A stretch of 64,000 bases of DNA from Fasciola hepatica (lineage: Eukaryota; Platyhelminthes; Trematoda; Plagiorchiida; Fasciolidae), in the NCBI GenBank assembly GCA_948099385.1, contig CANUEZ040000198.1, positions 4,416,501-4,480,500 on the forward strand, read 5' to 3'. The position numbers and the translations under genes are program-made. The notes beneath the pieces were generated by a model, which was given only the letters and a program-made list of their open reading frames with translations, did not search any database and was not told the origin of the DNA. Of the stretch, positions 10,524 through 24,221 are shown one piece after another (the stretch's first letter is position 1; every line of letters starts with the position of its first letter).

Positions 10524-13500
10524 CGGCAATGGTAATCCACGACTGACGACAGTTCCCTTTTCAGAAATCAACTACTTTCCAAGTAGTATATACGCTCACC
10601 ACACTGGGAAAGATATGCTTCTGTTTTTGATGAGAAATCGGAAATGCTTCAGATAGTGAGGGCATTGAACGTATGCGAATCCATAGATCCTGTGGCACTA
10701 CCGAAAAAGTCTATTGCATAGGCAGTTACAGATGGATTTGATCACGAGCTGAACATTCTCACATGAGAAGACGTCCTGGTTAGAACTGATCAACCGACAG
10801 ATTGGGTCAGTCAAATCGTCATAGTGACAAAAGCGTGCAAAAACTACTTCACATTTGCATTGATCCGAAACCACTAACAAAAAAAAAACAAGAACTCAGC
10901 AGAGAGGGTTTGACGTCGTTCTACGATGATTCATTCATTCGCCATATATCTGGTATTGTTGAATATTACTTGTGTTATAATGGACAAGACGTGCATGGGT
11001 AATAAGTTGTTTATGCCAAGATAGCTTGTTCGGACATGAACAAAACAAACCAAACGTTACAAACATGCTTGTTTGCAAAGTGGCTGTCCCCGTTCACTTG
11101 AACACAGTGACCATCCGACGGAGAAGCTGTCGTGTGGTTCGCCTGTTGTTGCTCACCTTATCGCGTTCAGTCTCTTGGGCATAGCGGCAATGGTAATCCA
11201 CGACTGACGACAGTTCCCTTTTCAGAAATCAACTACTTTCCAAGTAGTATATACGCTCACCACACTTGGAAAGATATTCTTCTGTTTTTGATGAGAAATC
11301 GGAAATGCTTCAGATAGTGAGGGCATTGAACGTATGCGAATCCATAGATCCTGTGGCACTACCGATAAAGTCTGTTCCATAGGCAGTTACAGATGGATTT
11401 GATCACGAGCTGGCAATCTCACATGAGAAGACCTCCTGGTTAGAACTGATCAACCGACAGATTGGGTCAGTCAAACCGTCATAGTGACAAAAGCGTGCAA
11501 AAACTACTTCACATTTGCATTGATCCGAAACCACTAACAAAAAAAGAAACAAGAACTCAGCAGAGAGGGTTTGACGTCGTTCTACGATGATTCATTCATT
11601 CGCCATATATCTGGTATTGTTGAATATTACTTGTGTTATAATGGACAAGACGTGCATGTGTAATAGGATGTTTATTGCAGATAGCTTGTTCGGCCATGGA
11701 CAAAACGAACCAAACGTTACAAACATGCTTGTTTGCAAAGTGGCTGTCCCCGTTCACTTGAACACAGTGACCATCCGACGGAGAAGCTGTCGTGTGGTTT
11801 GCCTGTTGTTGCTCACCTTATCGCGTTCAGTCTCTTGGGCATAGCGGCAATGGTAATCCACGACTGACGACAGTTCCCTTTTCAGAAATCAACTACTTTC
11901 CAAGTAGTATATACGCTCACCACACTGGGAAAGATATGCTTCTGTTTTTGATGAGAAATCGGAAATGCTTCAGATAGTGAGGGCATTGAACGTATGCGAA
12001 TCCATAGATCCTGTGGCACTACCGATAAAGTCTATTGCATAGGCAGTTACAGATGGATTTGATCACGAGCTGAACATTCTCACATGAGAAGACGTCCTGG
12101 TTAGAACTGATCAACCGACAGATTGGGTCAGTCAAATCGTCATAGTGACAAAAGCGTGCAAAAACTACTTCACATTTGCATTGATCCGAAACCACTAACA
12201 AAAAAAAAACAAGAACTCAGCAGAGAGGGTTTGACGTCGTTCTACGATGATTCATTCATTCGCCATATATCTGGTATTGTTGAATATTACTTGTGTTATA
12301 ATGGACAAGACGTGCATGGGTAATAAGTTGTTTATGCCAAGATAGCTTGTTCGGACATGAACAAAACAAACCAAACGTTACAAACATGCTTGTTTGCAAA
12401 GTGGCTGTCCCCGTTCACTTGAACACAGTGACCATCAGACGGAGAAGCTGTCGTGTGGTTCGCCTGTTGTTGCTCACCTTATCGCGTTCAGTCTCTTGGG
12501 CATAGCGGCAATGGTAATCCACGACGGACGACAGTTCCCTTTTCAGAAATCAACTACTTTCCAAGTAGTATATACGCTCACCACACTGGGAAAGATATGC
12601 TTCTGTTTTTGATGAGAAATCGGAAATGCTTCAAGGAGTGAGGGCATTGAACGTATGCGAATCCATAGAACCTGTGGCACTACCGATAAAGTCTATTCCA
12701 TAGGCAGTTACAGATGGATTTGATCACGAGCTGAACATTCTCACATGAGAAGACGTCCTGGTTAGAACTGATCAACCGACAGATTGGGTCAGTCAAATCG
12801 TCATAGTGACAAAAGCGTGCAAAAACTACTTCACATTTGCATTGATCCGAAACCACTAACAAAAAAAGAAACAAGAACTCAGCAGAGAGGGTTTGACGTC
12901 GTTCTACGATGATTCATTCATTCGCCATATATCTGGTATTGTTGAATATTACTTGTGTTATAATGGACAAGACGTGCATGGGTAATAAGTTGTTTATGCC
13001 AAGATAGCTTGTTCGGACATGAACAAAACAAACCAAACGTTACAAACATGCTTGTTTGCAAAGTGGCTGTCCCCGTTCACTTGAACACAGTGACCATCAG
13101 ACGGAGAAGCTGTCGTGTGGTTCGCCTGTTGTTGCTCACCTTATCGCGTTCAGTCTCTTGGGCATAGCGGCAATGGTAATCCACGACGGACGACAGTTCC
13201 CTTTTCAGAAATCAACTACTTTCCAAGTAGTATATACGCTCACCACACTGGGAAAGATATGCTTCTGTTTTTGATGAGAAATCGGAAATGCTTCAGATAG
13301 TGAGGGCATTGAACGTATGCGAATCCATAGATCCTGTGGCACTACCGATAAAGTCTGTTCCATAGGCAGTTACAGATGGATTTGATCACGAGCTGGCAAT
13401 CTCACATGAGAAGACCTCCTGGTTAGAACTGATCAACCGACAGATTGGGTCAGTCAAACCGTCATAGTGACAAAAGCGTGCAAAAACTACTTCACATTTG

Positions 13501-16500
13501 CATTGATCCGAAACCACTAACAAAAAAAGAAACAAGAACTCAGCAGAGAGGGTTTGACGTCGTTCTACGATGATTCATTCATTCGCCATATATCTGGTAT
13601 TGTTGAATATTACTTGTGTTATAATGGACAAGACGTGCATGGGTAATAGGATGTTTATTGCAGATAGCTTGTTCGGCCATGGACAAAACGAACCAAACGT
13701 TACAAACATGCTTGTTTGCAAAGTGGCTGTCCCCGTTCACTTGAACACAGTGACCATCCGACGGAGAAGCTGTCGTGTGGTTCGCCTGTTGTTGCTCACC
13801 TTATCGCGTTCAGTCTCTTGGGCATAGCGGCAATGGTAATCCACGACTGACGACAGTTCCCTTTTCAGAAATCAACTACTTTCCAAGTAGTATATACGCT
13901 CACCACACTGGGAAAGATATGCTTCTGTTTTTGATGAGAAATCGGAAATGCTTCAAGGAGTGAGGGCATTGAACGTATGTGAATCCATAGAATCTGTGGC
14001 ACTACCGAAAATGTCTATTGCATAGGCAGTTACAGATGGATTTGATCACGAGCTGAACATTCTCACATGAGAAGACGTCCTGGTTAGAACTGATCAACCG
14101 ACAGATTGGGTCAGTCAAATCGTCATAGTGACAAAAGCGTGCAAAAACTACTTCACATTTGCATTGATCCGAAACCACTAACAAAAAAAAAACAAGAACT
14201 CAGCAGAGAGGGTTTGACGTCGTTCTACGATGATTCATTCATTCGCCATATATCTGGTATTGTTGAATATTACTTGTGTTATAATGGACAAGACGTGCAT
14301 GGGTAATAGGTTGTTTATGCCAAGATAGCTTGTTCGGACATGAACAAAACAAACCAAACGTTACAAACATGCTCGTTTGCAAAGTGGCTGTTCCCGTTCA
14401 CTTGAACACAGTGACCATCCGACGGGGAAGCTGTCGTGTGGTTCGCCTGTTGTTGCTCACCTTATCGCGTTCAGTCTCTTGGGCATAGCGGCAATGGTAA
14501 TCCACGACTGACGACAGTTCCCTTTTCAGAAATCAACTACTTTCCAAGTAGTATATACGCTCACCACACTGGGAAAGATATGCTTCTGTTTTTGATGAGA
14601 AATCGGAAATGCTTCAAGGAGTGAGGGCATTGAACGTATGTGAATCCATAGAATCTGTGGCACTACCGAAAATGTCTATTGCATAGGCAGTTACAGATGG
14701 ATTTGATCACGAGCTGAACATTCTCACATGAGAAGACGTCCTGGTTAGAACTGATCAACCGACAGATTGGGTCAGTCAAATCGTCATAGTGACAAAAGCG
14801 TGCAAAAACTATTTCAAATTTGCATTGATCCGAAACCACTAACAAAAAAAGAAACAAGAACTCAGCAGAGAGGGTTTGACGTCGTTCTACGATGATTCAT
14901 TCATTCGCCATATATCTGGTATTGTTGAATATTACTTGTGTTATAATGGACAAGACGTGCATGGGTAATAGGTTGTTTATGCCAAGATAGCTTGTTCGGA
15001 CATGAACAAAACAAACCAAACGTTACAAACATGCTTGTTTGCAAAGTGGCTGTCCCCGTTCACTTGAACACAGTGACCATCAGACGGAGAAGCTGTCGTG
15101 TGGTTCGCCTGTTGTTGCTCACCTTATCGCGTTCAGTCTCTTGGGCATAGCGGCAATGGTAATCCACGACTGACGACAGTTCCCTTTTCAGAAATCAACT
15201 ACTTTCCAAGTAGTATATACGCCAATCACACTGGGAAAGATATGCTTCTGTTTTTGATGAGAAATCGGAAATGCTTCAGATAGTGAGGGCATTGAACGTA
15301 TGCGAATCCATAGATCCTGTGGCACTACCGATAAAGTCTGTTCCATAGGCAGTTACAGATGGATTTGATCACGAGCTGGCAATCTCACATGAGAAGACCT
15401 CCTGGTTAGAACTGATCAACCGACAGATTGGGTCAGTCAAACCGTCATAGTGACAAAAGCGTGCAAAAACTACTTCACATTTGCATTGATCCGAAACCAC
15501 TAACAAAAAAAGAAACAAGAACTCAGCAGAGAGGGTTTGACGTCGTTCTACGATGATTCATTCATTCGCCATATATCTGGTATTGTTGAATATTACTTGT
15601 GTTATAATGGACAAGACGTGCATGGGTAATAGGATGTTTATTGCAGATAGCTTGTTCGGCCATGGACAAAACGAACCAAACGTTACAAACATGCTTGTTT
15701 GCAAAGTGGCTGTCCCCGTTCACTTGAACACAGTGACCATCCGACGGAGAAGCTGTCGTGTTGTTCGCCTGTTGTTGCTCACCTTATCGCGTTCAGTCTC
15801 TTGGGCATAGCGGCAATGGTAATCCACGACTGACGACAGTTCCCTTTTCAGAAATCAACTACTTTCCAAGTAGTATATACGCTCACCACACTTGGAAAGA
15901 TATGCTTCTGTTTTTGATGAGAAATCGGAAATGCTTCAAGGAGTGAGGGCATTGAACGTATGTGAATCCATAGAATCTGTGGCACTACCGAAAATGTCTA
16001 TTGCATAGGCAGTTACAGATGGATTTGATCACGAGCTGAACATTCTCACATGAGAAGACGTCCTGGTTAGAACTGATCAACCGACAGATTGGGTCAGTCA
16101 AATCGTCATAGTGACAAAAGCGTGCAAAAACTACTTCACATTTGCATTGATCCGAAACCACTAACAACAAAAAAAACAAGAACTCAGCAGAGAGGGTTTG
16201 ACGTCGTTCTACGATGATTCATTCATTCGCCATATATCTGGTATTGTTGAATATTACTTGTGTTATAATGGACAAGACGTGCATGGGTAATAGGTTGTTT
16301 ATGCCAAGATAGCTTGTTCGGACATGAACAAAACAAACCAAACGTTACAAACATGCTTGTTTGCAAAGTGGCTGTCCCCGTTCACTTGAACACAGTGACC
16401 ATCCGACGGAGAAGCTGTCGTGTTGTTCGCCTGTTGTTGCTCACCTTATCGCGTTCAGTCTCTTGGGCATAGCGGCAATGGTAATCCACGACTGACGACA

Positions 16501-16950
16501 GTTCCCTTTTCAGAAATCAACTACTTTCCAAGTAGTATATACGCTCACCACACTTGGAAAGATATGCTTCTGTTTTTGATGAGAAATCGGAAATGCTTCA
16601 AGGAGTGAGGGCATTGAACGTATGTGAATCCATAGAATCTGTGGCACTACCGAAAATGTCTATTGCATAGGCAGTTACAGATGGATTTGATCACGAGCTG
16701 GCAATCTCACATGAGAAGACCTCCTGGTTAGAACTGATCAACCGACAGATTGGGTCAGTCAAACCGTCATAGTGACAAAAGCGTGCAAAAACTACTTCAC
16801 ATTTGCATTGATCCGAAACCACTAACAAAAAAAGAAACAAGAACTCAGCAGAGAGGGTTTGACGTCGTTCTACGATGATTCATTCATTCGCCATATATCT
16901 GGTATTGTTGAATATTACTTGTGTTATAATGGACAAGACGTGCATGGGTA

Positions 16951-16990
16951 ATAGGTTGTTTATTGTAGATAGCTTGCTCGGACATGAACA
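16951..16990 (+). repeat. Hybrid class-A/class-B segment
   Basis: This unit has the standard flanks (AGGTTGTTTA on the left, CGGACATGAAC on the right) but the shortened class-B core (TTATTGTAGATAG, with T in place of C) and a private GCTTGCTCGG. It looks like a short conversion tract or an intermediate between the two classes. Confidence 0.55.
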
Positions 16991-18534
16991 AAACAAACCA
17001 AACGTTACAAACATGCTTGTTTGCAAAGTGGCTGTCCCCGTTCACTTGAACACAGTGACCATCCGACGGAGAAGCTGTCGTGTTGTTCGCCTGTTGTTGC
17101 TCACCTTATCGCGTTCAGTCTCTTGGGCATAGCGGCAATGGTAATCCACGACTGACGACAGTTCCCTTTTCAGAAATCAACTACTTTCCAAGTAGTATAT
17201 ACGCTCACCACACTTGGAAAGATATGCTTCTGTTTTTGATGAGAAATCGGAAATGCTTCAAGGAGTGAGGGCATTGAACGTATGTGAATCCATAGAATCT
17301 GTGGCACTACCGAAAATGTCTATTGCATAGGCAGTTACAGATGGATTTGATCACGAGCTGAACATTCTCACATGAGAAGACGTCCTGGTTAGAACTGATC
17401 AACCGACAGATTGGGTCAGTCAAATCGTCATAGTGACAAAAGCGTGCAAAAACTACTTCACATTTGCATTGATCCGAAACCACTAACAAACAAAAACAAG
17501 AACTCAGCAGAGAGGGTTTGACGTCGTTCTACGATGATTCATTCATTCGCCATATATCTGGTATTGTTGAATATTACTTGTGTTATAATGGACAAGACGT
17601 GCATGGGTAATAGGTTGTTTATGCCAAGATAGCTTGTTCGGACATGAACAAAACAAACCAAACGTTACAAACATGCTTGTTTGCAAAGTGGCTGTCCCCG
17701 TTCACTTGAACACAGTGACCATCCGACGGAGAAGCTGTCGTGTTGTTCGCCTGTTGTTGCTCACCTTATCGCGTTCAGTCTCTTGGGCATAGCGGCAATG
17801 GTAATCCACGACTGACGACAGTTCCCTTTTCAGAAATCAACTACTTTCCAAGTAGTATATACGCTCACCACACTTGGAAAGATATGCTTCTGTTTTTGAT
17901 GAGAAATCGGAAATGCTTCAAGGAGTGAGGGCATTGAACGTATGTGAATCCATAGAATCTGTGGCACTACCGAAAATGTCTATTGCATAGGCAGTTACAG
18001 ATGGATTTGATCACGAGCTGGCAATCTCACATGAGAAGACCTCCTGGTTAGAACTGATCAACCGACAGATTGGGTCAGTCAAACCGTCATAGTGACAAAA
18101 GCGTGCAAAAACTACTTCACATTTGCATTGATCCGAAACCACTAACAAACAAAAACAAGAACTCAGCAGAGAGGGTTTGACGTCGTTCTACGATGATTCA
18201 TTCATTCGCCATATATCTGGTATTGTTGAATATTACTTGTGTTATAATGGACAAGACGTGCATGGGTAATAGGTTGTTTATGCCAAGATAGCTTGTTCGG
18301 ACATGAACAAAACAAACCAAACGTTACAAACATGCTTGTTTGCAAAGTGGCTGTCCCCGTTCACTTGAACACAGTGACCATCCGACGGAGAAGCTGTCGT
18401 GTTGTTCGCCTGTTGTTGCTCACCTTATCGCGTTCAGTCTCTTGGGCATAGCGGCAATGGTAATCCACGACTGACGACAGTTCCCTTTTCAGAAATCAAC
18501 TACTTTCCAAGTAGTATATACGCTCACCACACTT

Positions 18535-21500
18535 GGAAAGATATGCTTCTGTTTTTGATGAGAAATCGGAAATGCTTCAAGGAGTGAGGGCATTGAACGT
18601 ATGTGAATCCATAGAATCTGTGGCACTACCGAAAATGTCTATTGCATAGGCAGTTACAGATGGATTTGATCACGAGCTGAACATTCTCACATGAGAAGAC
18701 GTCCTGGTTAGAACTGATCAACCGACAGATTGGGTCAGTCAAATCGTCATAGTGACAAAAGCGTGCAAAAACTACTTCACATTTGCATTGATCCGAAACC
18801 ACTAACAAACAAAAACAAGAACTCAGCAGAGAGGGTTTGACGTCGTTCTACGATGATTCATTCATTCGCCATATATCTGGTATTGTTGAATATTACTTGT
18901 GTTATAATGGACAAGACGTGCATGGGTAATAGGTTGTTTATGCCAAGATAGCTTGTTCGGACATGAACAAAACAAACCAAACGTTACAAACATGCTTGTT
19001 TGCAAAGTGGCTGTCCCCGTTCACTTGAACACAGTGACCATCCGACGGAGAAGCTGTCGTGTGGTTCGCCTGTTGTTGCTCACCTTATCGCGTTCAGTCT
19101 CTTGGGCATAGCGGCAATGGTAATCCACGACTGACGACAGTTCCCTTTTCAGAAATCAACTACTTTCCAAGTAGTATATACGCTCACCACACTTGGAAAG
19201 ATATTCTTCTGTTTTTGATGAGAAATCGGAAATGCTTCAGATAGTGAGGGCATTGAACGTATGCGAATCCATAGATCCTGTGGCACTACCGATAAAGTCT
19301 GTTCCATAGGCAGTTACAGATGGATTTGATCACGAGCTGGCAATCTCACATGAGAAGACCTCCTGGTTAGAACTGATCAACCGACAGATTGGGTCAGTCA
19401 AACCGTCATAGTGACAAAAGCGTGCAAAAACTACTTCACATTTGCATTGATCCGAAACCACTAACAAAAAAAGAAACAAGAACTCAGCAGAGAGGGTTTG
19501 ACGTCGTTCTACGATGATTCATTCATTCGCCATATATCTGGTATTGTTGAATATCACTTGTGTTATAATGGACAAGACGTGCATGGGTAATAGGATGTTT
19601 ATTGCAGATAGCTTGTTCGGCCATGGACAAAACGAACCAAACGTTACAAACATGCTTGTTTGCAAAGTGGCTGTCCCCGTTCACTTGAACACAGTGACCA
19701 TCCGACGGAGAAGCTGTCGTGTTGTTCGCCTGTTGTTGCTCACCTTATCGCGTTCAGTCTCTTGGGCATAGCGGCAATGGTAATCCACGACTGACGACAG
19801 TTCCCTTTTCAGAAATCAACTACTTTCCAAGTAGTATATACGCTCACCACACTGGGAAAGATATGCTTCTGTTTTTGATGAGAAATCGGAAATGCTTCAA
19901 GGAGTGAGGGCATTGAACGTATGTGAATCCATAGAATCTGTGGCACTACCGAAAATGTCTATTGCATAGGCAGTTACAGATGGATTTGATCACGAGCTGA
20001 ACATTCTCACATGAGAAGACGTCCTGGTTAGAACTGATCAACCGACAGATTGGGTCAGTCAAATCGTCATAGTGACAAAAGCGTGCAAAAACTACTTCAC
20101 ATTTGCATTGATCCGAAACCACTAACAAACAAAAACAAGAACTCAGCAGAGAGGGTTTGACGTCGTTCTACGATGATTCATTCATTCGCCATATATCTGG
20201 TATTGTTGAATATTACTTGTGTTATAATGGACAAGACGTGCATGGGTAATAGGTTGTTTATGCCAAGATAGCTTGTTCGGACATGAACAAAACAAACCAA
20301 ACGTTACAAACATGCTTGTTTGCAAAGTGGCTGTCCCCGTTCACTTGAACACAGTGACCATCCGACGGAGAAGCTGTCGTGTGGTTCGCCTGTTGTTGCT
20401 CACCTTATCGCGTTCAGTCTCTTGGGCATAGCGGCAATGGTAATCCACGACTGACGACAGTTCCCTTTTCAGAAATCAACTACTTTCCAAGTAGTATATA
20501 CGCTCACCACACTTGGAAAGATATTCTTCTGTTTTTGATGAGAAATCGGAAATGCTTCAGATAGTGAGGGCATTGAACGTATGCGAATCCATAGATCCTG
20601 TGGCACTACCGATAAAGTCTGTTCCATAGGCAGTTACAGATGGATTTGATCACGAGCTGGCAATCTCACATGAGAAGACCTCCTGGTTAGAACTGATCAA
20701 CCGACAGATTGGGTCAGTCAAACCGTCATAGTGACAAAAGCGTGCAAAAACTACTTCACATTTGCATTGATCCGAAACCACTAACAAAAAAAGAAACAAG
20801 AACTCAGCAGAGAGGGTTTGACGTCGTTCTACGATGATTCATTCATTCGCCATATATCTGGTATTGTTGAATATCACTTGTGTTATAATGGACAAGACGT
20901 GCATGGGTAATAGGATGTTTATTGCAGATAGCTTGTTCGGCCATGGACAAAACGAACCAAACGTTACAAACATGCTTGTTTGCAAAGTGGCTGTCCCCGT
21001 TCACTTGAACACAGTGACCATCCGACGGAGAAGCTGTCGTGTTGTTCGCCTGTTGTTGCTCACCTTATCGCGTTCAGTCTCTTGGGCATAGCGGCAATGG
21101 TAATCCACGACTGACGACAGTTCCCTTTTCAGAAATCAACTACTTTCCAAGTAGTATATACGCTCACCACACTGGGAAAGATATGCTTCTGTTTTTGATG
21201 AGAAATCGGAAATGCTTCAAGGAGTGAGGGCATTGAACGTATGTGAATCCATAGAATCTGTGGCACTACCGAAAATGTCTATTGCATAGGCAGTTACAGA
21301 TGGATTTGATCACGAGCTGAACATTCTCACATGAGAAGACGTCCTGGTTAGAACTGATCAACCGACAGATTGGGTCAGTCAAATCGTCATAGTGACAAAA
21401 GCGTGCAAAAACTACTTCACATTTGCATTGATCCGAAACCACTAACAAACAAAAACAAGAACTCAGCAGAGAGGGTTTGACGTCGTTCTACGATGATTCA

Positions 21501-21702
21501 TTCATTCGCCATATATCTGGTATTGTTGAATATTACTTGTGTTATAATGGACAAGACGTGCATGGGTAATAGGTTGTTTATGCCAAGATAGCTTGTTCGG
21601 ACATGAACAAAACAAACCAAACGTTACAAACATGCTTGTTTGCAAAGTGGCTGTCCCCGTTCACTTGAACACAGTGACCATCCGACGGAGAAGCTGTCGT
21701 GT
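18535..21702 (+). repeat. Identical duplicated HOR segment (lag 1320)
   Basis: By eye, 18535-20382 and 19855-21702 are identical over 1848 bp. The bounding differences are ACTTGG versus ACTGGG on the left and GTGGTT versus GTTGTT on the right. This is one of the longest identical matches I found and marks a very recent exchange, or an assembly effect. Confidence 0.75.
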
Positions 21703-24221
21703 TGTTCGCCTGTTGTTGCTCACCTTATCGCGTTCAGTCTCTTGGGCATAGCGGCAATGGTAATCCACGACTGACGACAGTTCCCTTTTCAGAAATCAAC
21801 TACTTTCCAAGTAGTATATACGCTCACCACACTTGGAAAGATATGCTTCTGTTTTTGATGAGAAATCGGAAATGCTTCAAGGAGTGAGGGCATTGAACGT
21901 ATGTGAATCCATAGAATCTGTGGCACTACCGAAAATGTCTATTGCATAGGCAGTTACAGATGGATTTGATCACGAGCTGGCAATCTCACATGAGAAGACC
22001 TCCTGGTTAGAACTGATCAACCGACAGATTGGGTCAGTCAAACCGTCATAGTGACAAAAGCGTGCAAAAACTACTTCACATTTGCATTGATCCGAAACCA
22101 CTAACAAAAAAAGAAACAAGAACTCAGCAGAGAGGGTTTGACGTCGTTCTACGATGATTCATTCATTCGCCATATATCTGGTATTGTTGAATATTACTTG
22201 TGTTATAATGGACAAGACGTGCATGGGTAATAGGTTGTTTATGCCAAGATAGCTTGTTCGGACATGAACAAAACAAACCAAACGTTACAAACATGCTTGT
22301 TTGCAAAGTGGCTGTCCCCGTTCACTTGAACACAGTGACCATCCGACGGAGAAGCTGTCGTGTTGTTCGCCTGTTGTTGCTCACCTTATCGCGTTCAGTC
22401 TCTTGGGCATAGCGGCAATGGTAATCCACGACTGACGACAGTTCCCTTTTCAGAAATCAACTACTTTCCAAGTAGTATATACGCTCACCACACTGGGAAA
22501 GATATGCTTCTGTTTTTGATGAGAAATCGGAAATGCTTCAAGGAGTGAGGGCATTGAACGTATGTGAATCCATAGAATCTGTGGCACTACCGAAAATGTC
22601 TATTGCATAGGCAGTTACAGATGGATTTGATCACGAGCTGAACATTCTCACATGAGAAGACGTCCTGGTTAGAACTGATCAACCGACAGATTGGGTCAGT
22701 CAAATCGTCATAGTGACAAAAGCGTGCAAAAACTACTTCACATTTGCATTGATCCGAAACCACTAACAAACAAAAACAAGAACTCAGCAGAGAGGGTTTG
22801 ACGTCGTTCTACGATGATTCATTCATTCGCCATATATCTGGTATTGTTGAATATTACTTGTGTTATAATGGACAAGACGTGCATGGGTAATAGGTTGTTT
22901 ATGCCAAGATAGCTTGTTCGGACATGAACAAAACAAACCAAACGTTACAAACATGCTTGTTTGCAAAGTGGCTGTCCCCGTTCACTTGAACACAGTGACC
23001 ATCCGACGGAGAAGCTGTCGTGTGGTTCGCCTGTTGTTGCTCACCTTATCGCGTTCAGTCTCTTGGGCATAGCGGCAATGGTAATCCACGACTGACGACA
23101 GTTCCCTTTTCAGAAATCAACTACTTTCCAAGTAGTATATACGCTCACCACACTGGGAAAGATATGCTTCTGTTTTTGATGAGAAATCGGAAATGCTTCA
23201 GATAGTGAGGGCATTGAACGTATGCGAATCCATAGATCCTGTGGCACTACCGATAAAGTCTGTTCCATAGGCAGTTACAGATGGATTTGATCACGAGCTG
23301 GCAATCTCACATGAGAAGACCTCCTGGTTAGAACTGATCAACCGACAGATTGGGTCAGTCAAACCGTCATAGTGACAAAAGCGTGCAAAAACTACTTCAC
23401 ATTTGCATTGATCCGAAACCACTAACAAAAAAACATGAACTCAGCAGAGAGGGTTTGACGTCGTTCTACGATGATTCATTCATTCGCCATATATCTGGTA
23501 TTGTTGAATATCACTTGTGTTATAATGGACAAGACGTGCATGGGTAATAGGATGTTTATTGCAGATAGCTTGTTCGGCCATGGACAAAACGAACCAAACG
23601 TTACAAACATGCTTGTTTGCAAAGTGGCTGTCCCCGTTCACTTGAACACAGTGACCATCCGACGGAGAAGCTGTCGTGTGGTTCGCCTGTTGTTGCTCAC
23701 CTTATCGCGTTCAGTCTCTTGGGCATAGCGGCAATGGTAATCCACGACTGACGACAGTTCCCTTTTCAGAAATCAACTACTTTCCAAGTAGTATATACGC
23801 TCACCACACTGGGAAAGATATGCTTCTGTTTTTGATGAGAAATCGGAAATGCTTCAAGGAGTGAGGGCATTGAACGTATGCGAATCCATAGATCCTGTGG
23901 CACTACCGAAAAAGTCTATTGCATAGGCAGTTACAGATGGATTTGATCACGAGCTGAACATTCTCACACGAGAAGACGTCCTGGTTAGAACTGATCAACC
24001 GACAGATTGGGTCAGTCAAATCGTCATAGTGACAAAAGCGTGCAAAAACTACTTCACATTTGCATTGATCCGAAACCACTAACAAACAAAAACAAGAACT
24101 CAGCAGAGAGGGTTTGACGTCGTTCTACGATGATTCATTCATTCGCCATATATCTGGTATTGTTGAATATTACTTGTGTTATAATGGACAAGACGTGCAT
24201 GGGTAATAGGTTGTTTATGCG

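Larger units (their letters stand above)
9570..12436 (+). repeat. HOR dimer duplication, lag 1321
   Basis: About 9570-11115 matches 10891-12436, with one mismatch seen by eye (CCGAAAAAG near 10702 versus CCGATAAAG near 12023). Shared rare markers are ATATTCTTC, GGCAATCTCAC with GACCTCC, TGCATGTGTAATAGG, GGTTTGCC and the A10 tract. The right end is set by CATCCGACGG versus CATCAGACGG. Confidence 0.75.
15098..23675 (+). repeat. Extended HOR dimer domain (13 units, period ~1320)
   Basis: A linked haplotype (GAGCTGGCAATCTC, GACCTCC in place of GACGTCC, and CAAACCGTC in place of CAAATCGTC) occurs in every second unit without exception. The copies are at 15373, 16695, 18015, 19334, 20654, 21974 and 23295 (spacings 1322, 1320, 1319, 1320, 1320, 1321). 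Intervening units carry the standard GAGCTGAACATTC form and, from 17.3 kb to 22.8 kb, the CAAACAAAAAC tract. Earlier copies of the haplotype at 10086, 11407 and 13390 show 1321- and 1983-bp spacings. Confidence 0.85.

Noticed and set aside
12394..12612. 72-codon and 65/66-codon plus-strand frames in some units
   Set aside because: Both start at TTG. The 72-codon frame is open only where a T-to-G change removes a TGA (GACGGACG), and the other depends on A-rich tract length.
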